Assembly (NCBI RefSeq): GCF_001435095.1
Contig: NZ_AZFC01000005.1
Span: 1 to 64,000 of the forward strand
DNA: 64,000 nt
Source: Levilactobacillus spicheri DSM 15429
GTDB lineage: Bacteria; Bacillota; Bacilli; Lactobacillales; Lactobacillaceae
Direction of reading: 5' to 3'
The notes beneath the pieces were generated by a model. It worked only from the letters and a program-made list of their open reading frames with translations. It was not told the origin of the DNA and did no database searches. A program made the translations under genes and the position numbers. Below, one piece after another: positions 18,105 to 26,437 of the stretch (within the stretch, counting starts at the first letter, position 1; the number at the start of each line of letters is the position of its first letter).

Positions 18105-19805
18105 TCATCCCTTCGGTGCATCCAAGTGTTGACTAACATTGATTCTCAAACGGTTACTTGCCGTGAAGATATTCAGCAGGCCGTGGTCGGTCTCAATGCC
18201 CGTGACATCCCGTGGTGTCGTATTCTGTAGAACGTCATCCAGTGACCGATAAACGAGCGTTTGAAGAGTCTGCTTCCAGTCAGTAATCTTCTGGTCACGG
18301 TCATCGTCCCCACTCAAGCCCGCTAACCAGGCTTTGAAGGGAGCATTTAACCGTTCATAAAATTTTGCACTCAGGCCACTCGCAAATAGTCGTTTGTCCA
18401 GGTTACGAATCTGCGCCACGTCCGTTGCAAAATGATAATAGTCCGTTCCGATGGCTTGGGTCAGCTGAATCGTGTCCTCGATACGCACCGGCCACCGGCG
18501 TTGAAACGTCGGGTCGGTATCGAGGAGCACGGCAGCCTGTAAGCGCAAATCATCGGCAACCTCGACCGCGGGCGATTGTGACGTTGCGTTACCATCGCTA
18601 ATCAGCGCCACCGAAACCAGATTCAAGGGTTACGTCCGCGGAATCAAGCCGCGGTCCTTTAGATCCTGTAACCAGCGCACCAGGTCGGGTTCGTGATCCT
18701 GGTCACTTTGCGTCACCTTCACGTATTGCCCAAAGTTTTGCCACATGGCCTTTCCCAAAGAGTGCAGGCTCTGGGCTGCTGGGCGGAAGGTCGCAATCTT
18801 TTTATCCCAACGCCAAGTGGTCATGGGTTCGATCAGGGCGCCTTCTGCACTGTACATTGGCAGCCCCGCACTAAAGATCTGGACATGCCCCTGGTCATCC
18901 CACTCCAGATGGAGAAGGCGTGACCAATCCGTATACAGCGCTGCCAAATTATCGGGCAACAGCTGCTTTCTGCGCTGATCGACGTAGGCCTGTAGGGATG
19001 GGGACTCCCAGACCGGCCGTTGCTGGACGACCTCATCCGAGACTGTCGGTCCCACTAAAACTAAGTTCAGCAGGAGGCTTTCAAACAGCGAATCTCCCTG
19101 AGCGAATACGGGATTCAACCGATACGTCCAACCGGCCGGATTCGAAAACTTCTCCGTTGTTTCAATCTTGGTCTTATCAGTGACCCCCGTGAAGTTTTGG
19201 TAGGTAATCAGCCAACGGGCCAAGTCAGCCAGCTCAATGTCATTTTTGGTATCTGCCGTCTTGGGGGCAAACAGCGCCGGTGAATTGGCACTTTCCGAAA
19301 TTCGTCGATTGATCTGCTTAATCGCCACCTGGCCCGTTCCGGTAGCGACCCGCTTTTTGGTGGGGACAACCGCATCATATTCCGCGGCCGTTACCTGGTA
19401 AAAGGGCTGCGCACCAAATAGGTCAAATCGGTCAAGGTGTTGCTGTAAGTAGCGGGTCACGCTGGCCGAAAAGTGGCCGGCATGGGAAAGCTGCTCCCAA
19501 GTTTCCCAGAGAGCCTCAGTATCGAATGCGTCCTCATCCGTTGCGCGGACTTCCGATGTAGCCTGATCGATGGTCAGCCAGTCGTACGGCTGATCATCCG
19601 CGTCTAACCGTGAGTAAACGGTCGTCAAAATGGCCAGTAAAAAACGTAGAATTGTCAGATCCTGTGTCCGCATATCACCGGCCAACTGCCGGTAGTCCTG
19701 AGCGTGCCGAAAGAACTCGTCCAGCGAGACAGTTTGGGTCTGATTCGTCGTCCGGTCGACGACCCGTAGCCACGGATCCGTCACCAAATTAAAGCTTTGA
19801 GCCAT
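18105..19805 (-). pseudogene. cas8e: cas8e (cse1/casA) split by an in-frame TAA
   Basis: Large Cascade subunit that recognises the PAM and recruits Cas3. The ATG at 19805 has AAAGGAGG 6 nt upstream and starts MAQSFNLVTDPWLRV. After 391 residues the frame hits TAA at 18632-18630 (RGLIPRT, stop). The next codons, CCC TTG AAT, continue the same frame for 174 residues (NLVSVALISDGNATSQ to the end), which is the C-terminal four-helix bundle of Cse1. No ribosome site precedes the TTG at 18626, so efficient restart is unlikely. Without the C-terminal domain, Cascade should bind target poorly. Alternatives are a sequencing error, readthrough or a two-chain Cse1. Confidence 0.85.
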
Positions 19806-22548
19806 GATCATCCTCCTTTTCATATCTAAGTCCCAGTTGACGAGAATAGGTCAACCGCCATTTTCCTAGCGTGGCCACCCCCTCTCGATTCAAGATCAGC
19901 GCCAACGACCCCCGTAACCAGGGATCCGCCTGCCAATTCGCGAAATTATGTGCCGTTGCGGTCTCTAATTCCTGAATGGCCGCTGCAATCTGCGGCGTCA
20001 CCGCCACGGGGAGTCGCAACGTTTGCTGGGCAATCTCGCTCGACTCGGTGCCTCCAAGCGGTCGTCCATCCAATAGGCACACTCCTTGGCGCGTGCGTTG
20101 CACCAGGATGACTTCGATGGTTTCCCGGATGTCCCGCACCGCAGCGTTGGCTTGTTCTTCGTAGTTGGTGCCCCGAAATTTCGGGCTGCGATCCAACCAA
20201 CCATGGATGGTCGCCTGGGGACGCGTCTTTGGGGAGTCAATCTGAAAGACCTTCGCCTTCTTCTTTTCCTGCTCAAGTGCCGTTTCAAACGCATCTCTGG
20301 CCGCATCAATGTTCGGAATGGCCGTATCCGTCGTCGCATCATAGACCTGCTGAACCAGTCGGGAAATATCGTCTGGAATCGCGAGTGTCTGGCCTAAAAA
20401 ATGGTCGGTCTTCATCAATAGATAACGGCCGTAAATGGCTTCGTTGGCATCCCCATAATCCGCGGGATCCGCAGTTCCCAGTACAACTAGCTGGGGCTGC
20501 CGCAACGCTGCCGGACGCGTTAGTGAATGCCGATGTAACCGTCCCACCCGCTGCAGCAGCAAGTCCATGGGCGCAATATCGGTATATAAGATATCAAAAT
20601 CAATATCGAGTGATTGCTCCAGAACCTGTGTGCCAATTACTACCAACTTTTCCGGTCGGTGGGCGTTTTTGCCGATAGCTGTCTGGATGGTCCTTTCCTG
20701 CGCGGCCCGGTCAGTGGCCAAAAAGGCCGAATGCAGCAACATCACGGGGACGTCGTCGGGAATCAGTTGCGCCAAGGCTTGAGCCCGTTTGACCGTGTTC
20801 ACGATGACGCCCGCAATCCCACCATCTTTCAGCTGCGTCAATACCGACTGAATGACAGCCGCATCGTCCCCCGAGAAACGTTGAACCCGAACCTTTAAGA
20901 GCTCCCGATCACTTTTTTTCGAAAAGTCCGTCACCTGAGTCAGTTTAGGACCATCTATTAAACTGAGGAGTGGGTAGGCGGTGGCTTCCTGCCACCCATC
21001 CGGCGCCTCCAAGAAGTGGTGATACTTGGCGCCATACTTTCCTCGCAGGTAGGCCTTCACCAACTCGTTACGCTTGTCTTTAGGGAGCGTGGCTGACAGG
21101 ATCACCACTGGCACGTGATAAACGCCCAACCACTGCAAGGCTTTGTAGAGATATTGGTTCATGTAGGCGTCGTAGGCGTGGACTTCATCAATCACAACGA
21201 CCTTCTGACTAAACCCTAAATGTCGGAGAAACAGGTGTTTCTGCTTAAGACCCATGCGCAGCAGATTATCGATGGTTCCAATCGCGAACTCCGCCAGCAT
21301 GGCCTTTTTGCCCCGGAACCAGCTGTTGACGACGACCCCACCTGCCTGATCATCAGCCGTTTCATAGACGCCGATGGCCCGGGGTAACTTCTGATAGCTC
21401 AGGTTATAGCGATACTTACCATGGGTCAGGGCCACTTCAAAGGGCTGACCGGTCGGATTCAACTTTTTAAGCCAGCCGGTCACCCGGTCAAACATCGCGT
21501 TCGTTGTCGCCTGAGTCGGTAAACCCATGAACAGACCATTCCGCCCCGTCGTATAGGCCCACTGTTCAACGGACGCTAAGGCGAGTTCCGTTTTCCCCAT
21601 CCCCATGGGGGCCTCAATGATGGCTAAGCCCGGATCGATGGCCGCGCCGATAGCCGCTGTCATTTGAGCCTGCACGGGACGCGGGTCGAATCCCCAGCGC
21701 TCTTGATAAATCCGTTGCGGGTCGACTTGAGCTGACACCCACCGGCCATCTAGGTTCCACGCCGTGATGGCCTGTTGGTAACGGGCCGTCAGATTCAGAT
21801 CTTGCCAGTCCTGGTCCAAGCCAATTAAGGGAAACATGGGGATTTTCTGCTGATCATCGAGGTACTCACTGGAGGCCAACCAGTCGGCCATAATCAGCAG
21901 TCCCTCTAGTAGAACCGCTTCCGGCTGACCAACCGTTGGTATTTCGGTCACTGACTGGTACCCCGAAGACCGCAATCCATAAGTAAAGAGTTCCTTTTGG
22001 ACGCGTTGCCAGCGTTGTTGTGTCTTTTGATTTTTGTCCGCTTGAAGGAAATTAGCGGTATATGTATCGATTTGGTCGTAAGGACCGCGGCTCTCCGGCT
22101 TTCCATGGTGCCCGCCCACGATGGCACAGATGGATTCGGGAACCCCTTGATCATAAAGAAGTGCTTCCCCGGCTCGCGCGTGAGGCGACTTGTTCGCTGA
22201 GGCTAGGTCCAAGCAGTTTAGCCCCCGATAGCCTGCACGGATTAATTTTTCTAACAATTCATGATCAAGTGATTTGTCTCCCTCAAACGACTTCTTCGTT
22301 TGAAAGGCGGGAGTTGCTTTCCCTAAATCGTGTGAGAATCCTAAAAACTTAATCAGTCGTTGGAGCGCTTCATCTGTTAAACATTGTCTTAGAAGCCGCT
22401 TTTGTCCTTCAACTAGCCAATGATTAAACAGCCAATTAATTACTTGCTGAGTATCGTTTAAATGGACTATTAATGGTAGCCATTGTTGACTACCCTCTTC
22501 GGTTCTTTTTTTTGCCCATAAAGTCGCTGCTAACAGGGATGGGGTCAT
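19789..22548 (-). CDS. cas3: Cas3 nuclease-helicase (type I-E)
   Basis: 919 residues. The N-terminal HD nuclease shows FSHDLGKATP (H73, D74), SPHARAGEAL and GGHHGKP. The SF2 helicase follows with Walker A APMGMGKTE (about 313-321), DEVHAYD, LSATLP, VIGTQVLEQSLDIDFD and LLQRVGRLHRH. All key motifs look intact. It degrades DNA bound by Cascade. It is the first gene of the cas operon: GAGGAG lies 9 nt before the ATG, and its 3' end overlaps cas8e by 17 bp. Confidence 0.97.
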   Translation of the reverse strand: MTPSLLAATLWAKKRTEEGSQQWLPLIVHLNDTQQVINWLFNHWLVEGQKRLLRQCLTDEALQRLIKFLGFSHDLGKATPAFQTKKSFEGDKSLDHELLEKLIRAGYRGLNCLDLASANKSPHARAGEALLYDQGVPESICAIVGGHHGKPESRGPYDQIDTYTANFLQADKNQKTQQRWQRVQKELFTYGLRSSGYQSVTEIPTVGQPEAVLLEGLLIMADWLASSEYLDDQQKIPMFPLIGLDQDWQDLNLTARYQQAITAWNLDGRWVSAQVDPQRIYQERWGFDPRPVQAQMTAAIGAAIDPGLAIIEAPMGMGKTELALASVEQWAYTTGRNGLFMGLPTQATTNAMFDRVTGWLKKLNPTGQPFEVALTHGKYRYNLSYQKLPRAIGVYETADDQAGGVVVNSWFRGKKAMLAEFAIGTIDNLLRMGLKQKHLFLRHLGFSQKVVVIDEVHAYDAYMNQYLYKALQWLGVYHVPVVILSATLPKDKRNELVKAYLRGKYGAKYHHFLEAPDGWQEATAYPLLSLIDGPKLTQVTDFSKKSDRELLKVRVQRFSGDDAAVIQSVLTQLKDGGIAGVIVNTVKRAQALAQLIPDDVPVMLLHSAFLATDRAAQERTIQTAIGKNAHRPEKLVVIGTQVLEQSLDIDFDILYTDIAPMDLLLQRVGRLHRHSLTRPAALRQPQLVVLGTADPADYGDANEAIYGRYLLMKTDHFLGQTLAIPDDISRLVQQVYDATTDTAIPNIDAARDAFETALEQEKKKAKVFQIDSPKTRPQATIHGWLDRSPKFRGTNYEEQANAAVRDIRETIEVILVQRTRQGVCLLDGRPLGGTESSEIAQQTLRLPVAVTPQIAAAIQELETATAHNFANWQADPWLRGSLALILNREGVATLGKWRLTYSRQLGLRYEKEDDHGSKL

Positions 22549-22959
22549 TTTTATCAGCTCCTCTTTTAAACATTTCAGTGAAAATCCTCTTCACAAGTAG
22601 TTCGCTTATCAGTTACACTGTTATTCTAATTCTGCAATGTAATGGTTTACGTTCTAATAAATATTCATTTCTAACGCTTAGTACCACGTTGCATATTCGA
22701 GGACATTCTTCATACTCCGTAGTCTCCAATGCATCAATTTTTCAGGAAGCAAAAACGTTCGGTTCTAAAGCGTAGGCCTAGCATACCTTAGAATATTACG
22801 GCTGCCAATCACAGCGCATTCTGCCAAATAAATAGTTGCTTAAGCTGACTTGCATCGTTTCCATGATACATAAAAAGTTCTGATCCTCGGTTAAGGTTCA
22901 GAACTTTCAAGGCATTTCTATCTAATCTTCCTCGGATACTTGCTGTTTCGTATGAAGAA
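22549..22959. other. Region between cas3 and the trailer of array 2
   Basis: About 410 bp, AT-rich, which must hold the cas operon promoter; a plausible TTGCAG is seen near 22635 but no good -10 partner. At 22809-22955 the minus strand encodes a 45-codon stretch (RGRLDRNALKVLNLNRG, then SELFMYHGND) that faintly recalls AbrB/SpoVT-type domains. It has no start or ribosome site, so it is at most a gene remnant. Confidence 0.4.
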
Positions 22960-23657
22960 TACTGCCCCTTACATGTGGAGGAAATACGTAATACACGTGA
23001 TGGACGGGGAAAATGGATGGAAATTACTCCCACATGAGTGGGAATAATTTGCTTGCAAGCTGGACAAAGACCCCTGTTAGAAACCACCCTCACACATGTG
23101 GGGAATACTGGGCCGACAATAAAATCACAGGTACCTCACCAGAATTACCCCCACACGTGTGGGGAATACGTGCCACTCATCACAGCAGAGAGCGGCCGGG
23201 CAGGATCACCCCCACACGTGTGGGGAATACTCATGGCGCACATGATGGGGAAGTACACCTTCGGGATCACCCCCACACGTGTGGGGAATACCCGCTTTTT
23301 GTACTTGTGAAACGCATAACGCCAGGATCACCCCCACACGTGTGGGGAATACTGATAGGCTGCTCGTTCAGTTCGTGACCACGGAGGATCACCCCCACAC
23401 GTGTGGGGAATACGCCAGGTCGTCCCACGTAAGTCCCTTAATATCGGGATCACCCCCACACGTGTGGGGAATACCATGATGGGGAACGGCACATCAGCGT
23501 GGGCTAGGGATCACCCCCACACGTGTGGGGAATACGCACTGGCACTCAAACGGCTGTTTGGCTTGTCGGGATCACCCCCACACGTGTGGGGAATACGTGT
23601 GTTTGCTCATTTCGTCGATGCGAACCGAAGGATCACCCCCACACGTGTGGGGAATAC
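22960..23657 (-). CRISPR. Type I-E CRISPR array 2 (about 12 repeats, 11 spacers)
   Basis: Same 28-bp repeat family and orientation as array 1. Consensus copies start at 23203, 23264, 23325, 23386, 23447, 23508, 23569 and 23630. The copy at 23142 has two changes, 23081 has several, and those near 23021 and 22960 are barely recognisable, yet the 60-61 bp spacing continues. All intact spacers are 33 bp. Decay at the low-coordinate end makes the high-coordinate end the leader side. The array lies upstream of cas3, while array 1 lies downstream of cas2. Confidence 0.96.
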
Positions 23658-23723
23658 ACTAAACAAATCCCGGTATATCAACCTTTTAAAATTCCAAAAT
23701 CGCCGTTTTTCATTAACTTGTGT
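23658..23723 (-). promoter_or_regulatory. CRISPR array 2 leader block
   Basis: Holds the same two boxes as the array 1 flank: TTTAGT directly against the first repeat, and ACACAAGTTAATGAAAA plus GGCGATTT at the far end, at identical spacing. Similarity stops at the outer edge of the distal box. Here the block is non-coding and AT-rich. Confidence 0.7.
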
Positions 23724-23828
23724 TTTGACCATGACCCCAGCATACCTAAAAATTCTTCGAATGCCAATCCCTGTTCACCCTGACACGTAAAATATCGTCT
23801 AAACTGATTTTCATCTCATTCTCCCATC

Positions 23829-23859
23829 AAAAAAGGCCGCGTACTCTCGCATCGCGACC
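23829..23859 (-). terminator. Terminator of dnaD
   Basis: GGTCGCG against CGCGGCC stem, then TTTTTT on the minus strand, 8 bp past the stop. It separates the housekeeping genes from the CRISPR block. Confidence 0.8.
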
Positions 23860-23866
23860 CCTTCAC

Positions 23867-24604
23867 CTAATCCGTTAACTTAAAAATCGGCACGTCCGGA
23901 ATCGTTGAATCGCCCCCGTTACCCGGGGCGCCCGCCTTCGGTGCCTGCCGGTCGGCCTGACGCGCCCGTTCCTGTTGGACCTGCGCGGCCGTCCGTAAGT
24001 TTTTCTTCTCCCAGTTACCCAGGATGCGGTCCATGTACTTCAAGTTATAGACCTGATTCAAAACGGACTCCTTCAGCGCCAACTGGATCAGCTCCGGTTG
24101 GTAGTGGTCCTGCTTCAACCAATCGTTGATGGTCTCCATCTCAATCGGCGACAACGGCCGCCCAAATTCCTGCTCGATCTGGTTAAACACGGCCACCCGT
24201 TGCGACTCCGCCTGTTTTGCCGGCGCCGCTGGTTGCGCGGTCGTGGTCGGGACCTCCTGGGCCACCCGTTCGTGGACCGCTACCTGGCTCAGCTTCTCGA
24301 GCAACAGCTGAAAATCATAGGTATCCTGTTGCTGCCCCTGTGCGTCGGTCACGCTGCCCAGCGCCATCAGCTTCTGGGCAATCAGTTCGTGCAGCACCTG
24401 ATAGACCCGCTGCACGTCCCAGCCTAAGTGTTCCGCCATGGTTTCCGCGTCCGGCCACGGGTGGCCCTGGTCCATCAGCCGTCTAATCTGCAGGTACACC
24501 AGCAACTGGTCGGTGGTCATCCCCACCTCCCGAAAGTGGTCCAACAAAAAGTTGGCCACGCTGGTCTGGCCCGCCTGCACGTATCGTCGGGTAAAGTCGT
24601 CCAT
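23867..24604 (-). CDS. dnaD: DnaD-family replication initiation protein
   Basis: 245 residues from the ATG at 24604, preceded by GGGAGGAA. The N-terminal winged-helix domain contains FLLDHFREVGMTTDQLLVYL. The C-terminal DnaB_2/DnaD domain holds FGRPLSPIEMETINDWL and KYMDRILGNWEKKNL, the YxxxILxxW signature. DnaD helps load the replicative helicase at origins and restart sites. The tail is rich in Ala/Gln/Pro. The ypmB-aspB-dnaD order matches Bacillus subtilis. Confidence 0.92.
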   Translation of the reverse strand: MDDFTRRYVQAGQTSVANFLLDHFREVGMTTDQLLVYLQIRRLMDQGHPWPDAETMAEHLGWDVQRVYQVLHELIAQKLMALGSVTDAQGQQQDTYDFQLLLEKLSQVAVHERVAQEVPTTTAQPAAPAKQAESQRVAVFNQIEQEFGRPLSPIEMETINDWLKQDHYQPELIQLALKESVLNQVYNLKYMDRILGNWEKKNLRTAAQVQQERARQADRQAPKAGAPGNGGDSTIPDVPIFKLTD

Positions 24605-24627
24605 CGTTATTCCTCCCACAGACACAA

Positions 24628-24663
24628 ACAACGGCCCCGCTAGTTATGCCGCGGACCGTTGTT
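24628..24663 (-). other. Hairpin between aspB and dnaD
   Basis: AACAACGG-CCGCG against GCGGGG-CCGTTGTT, located just before the dnaD ribosome site. The following TTGTTTGTG is a weak U tract, so it may attenuate rather than fully end transcription. Confidence 0.5.
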
Positions 24664-24680
24664 CGGTCGTTTCTCATTTA

Positions 24681-25865
24681 TCATTCGTTTTCCATAAACG
24701 TCTTCAGTCGGGCCATCGCCGTCAGCAGCGTCGCCTTATCGGTCGCGTAGCTGATTCGCAGGTGGTGGGGCAACCCGAAGGCCTCGCCCGCGACCACCGC
24801 GACGTGCGCCTCATTCAAGATACGGTCAACCAAATCAGCGGTCGTCGCGCAGTGCTTGGCCGTCATGGCCGCCTGCACGTCGGGGAACAGGTAAAAGGCC
24901 CCCGCCGGCTTCTGCGGCAAGTCGAACCCCGGCAGCGCCGCCAGTAACGGGTACACGGCGTCGAGCCGTTCCTTGAAACTGGCCTTCATCCGGGCCACCG
25001 GCGCCTGATCACCGGTCAACGCGGCCAAGGCCGCCGCCTGGCTGACCGCCGCGGTGTTGCCCGTCATGTGGGACAACGCCCGCGTCATGGTCGCCATCAG
25101 GTCGGCCGGCCCCACGGCCCAACCAATTCGCCAACCGGTCATGGCGTAGGTCTTGGAGACCCCGTTGATCACGATGGTGTGGTCTTGAACGGCCGCTCCC
25201 AACGTCAGCATCGACGGAATCGGGGTCGGCTGATCATAGACCAATTCCCCGTAAATTTCGTCGGCCACGATCCAGAGGTCGTGTTGGACCGCCCAGTCGC
25301 CAATCGCCTGCAGTTCCGCCGGCGTGTAGACCACCCCGCTCGGATTCTGCGGCGAATTTAAAACGATGGCCACCGTCTTGGCCGTGACCGCCCGTTCCAG
25401 CTGGTCCGGGGTGACCTTGAGGCTGGCCGTTGGGGCCACCTCGACGGGTACCCCGCCCGCTAGCTTGACCTGTTCGGCATAACTGACCCAGTAAGGCGCC
25501 GGCAGCAAGACCTCGTCACCGGGATCGATCAACACCTGAAAGAGCGCGTATAACGCCAGCTTGGCCCCGGTGGTCACCACCACCTGGTTGGCCGTCACGT
25601 GGACGTCTTGCGTATCGGCGAGGCGGTCGGCCACGGCCTGACGCAACGGCAGCACGCCCGGTGTGGCGGTGTAGCCGTCGACCTGGTTTTGCTCGATGGC
25701 CTCGATGGTCGCGGCCTTGATGGGTGCGGGGGTCGGAAAGTCCGGCTGCCCGACACCCAGGTTGATGACGTCGACGCCCCCCGCCTGTAAGTCTTTCGCG
25801 CGTTGAGACGCCTGTAAGGTTGCTGAGGGCCGCACTGCCTGGGCCCGCTGGGACAATTGTCGCAT
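24681..25865 (-). CDS. aspB: Class I aminotransferase, aspartate aminotransferase type
   Basis: 394 residues, fold type I PLP enzyme. Visible are the substrate-loop LGVGQPDFPTP, NSPQNPSGVVY, the PLP lysine in VINGVSKTYAMTGWRIGW (about residue 235) and the C-terminal arginine region LRISYA. It probably interconverts aspartate and oxaloacetate with 2-oxoglutarate/glutamate in the cytoplasm. GAGGAGG lies 7 nt before the ATG. It lies 20 bp after the ypmB-like gene, so they are likely co-transcribed. Confidence 0.93.
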   Translation of the reverse strand: MRQLSQRAQAVRPSATLQASQRAKDLQAGGVDVINLGVGQPDFPTPAPIKAATIEAIEQNQVDGYTATPGVLPLRQAVADRLADTQDVHVTANQVVVTTGAKLALYALFQVLIDPGDEVLLPAPYWVSYAEQVKLAGGVPVEVAPTASLKVTPDQLERAVTAKTVAIVLNSPQNPSGVVYTPAELQAIGDWAVQHDLWIVADEIYGELVYDQPTPIPSMLTLGAAVQDHTIVINGVSKTYAMTGWRIGWAVGPADLMATMTRALSHMTGNTAAVSQAAALAALTGDQAPVARMKASFKERLDAVYPLLAALPGFDLPQKPAGAFYLFPDVQAAMTAKHCATTADLVDRILNEAHVAVVAGEAFGLPHHLRISYATDKATLLTAMARLKTFMENE

Positions 25866-25885
25866 AAAACGACCTCCTCGACTGA

Positions 25886-26398
25886 CTAAATGTTTTCGAT
25901 CTGTTGCAGGACCTTGCCATTACTGTATTGGAAGGTCAGGTAGCACAGCTTGCCCGCCTTGTTCAGGTAACTGACCTGCCAGGCCGGCTTGCCATTAAAG
26001 ATACTCAGGGCCGCCGACAACACCTTCTTGGGGTTGCGTTGCCAGACCCGTTGCAGGACTGCGTTGCGCGAGAGCCCCGCGCTTTGTTTCAGCACCGTGA
26101 CGTCGGTGCCGGTCTTCGGCACGATGGCGTAGACCTTTTGCTTGGCCTTGTTCTGCCCGGCCACGGTGTAGTAGGTGGTATCCAGGTTCGTCCAGTAAAA
26201 GTTCGTGGTCGTCGTCAGCTTGCCCGCCGACTTGGCGACCTTAACGGCGTGCGTCTGGGCCGAATTGAACGGCTTGGTCGCGCGATGGATCACGTAGCCC
26301 CCGCCCAAAAGGAGGACCAGCACGACCACCAGGATCGTCAGAAGGCCCCACCGGCGTGGTCGCCGGCGTTGTTGGTACTGTTGTCTCATCAATGCCAT
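25886..26398 (-). CDS. ypmB: YpmB-like membrane-anchored protein (DUF5590)
   Basis: 170 residues: a basic N-terminus, one membrane segment (about 17-38) and an extracytoplasmic domain with the PepSY-like features VYAIVPKTG and PAWQVSYLNKAGKLCYLTFQYSNGK (in part NGKVLQQIENI). Position next to aspB and dnaD matches B. subtilis ypmB. The function of the family is unknown. GGGAG precedes the ATG. Confidence 0.8.
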   Translation of the reverse strand: MALMRQQYQQRRRPRRWGLLTILVVVLVLLLGGGYVIHRATKPFNSAQTHAVKVAKSAGKLTTTTNFYWTNLDTTYYTVAGQNKAKQKVYAIVPKTGTDVTVLKQSAGLSRNAVLQRVWQRNPKKVLSAALSIFNGKPAWQVSYLNKAGKLCYLTFQYSNGKVLQQIENI

Positions 26399-26437
26399 CG
26401 TACTCCCTTATCAGAAATTCAAATTATTCTTATTATA

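Noticed and set aside
22809-23093. 94-codon frame from the trailer of array 2 toward cas3
   Set aside because: Its first half is translated degenerate repeats and spacers and it lacks a ribosome site; only the distal part is noted as a possible remnant.
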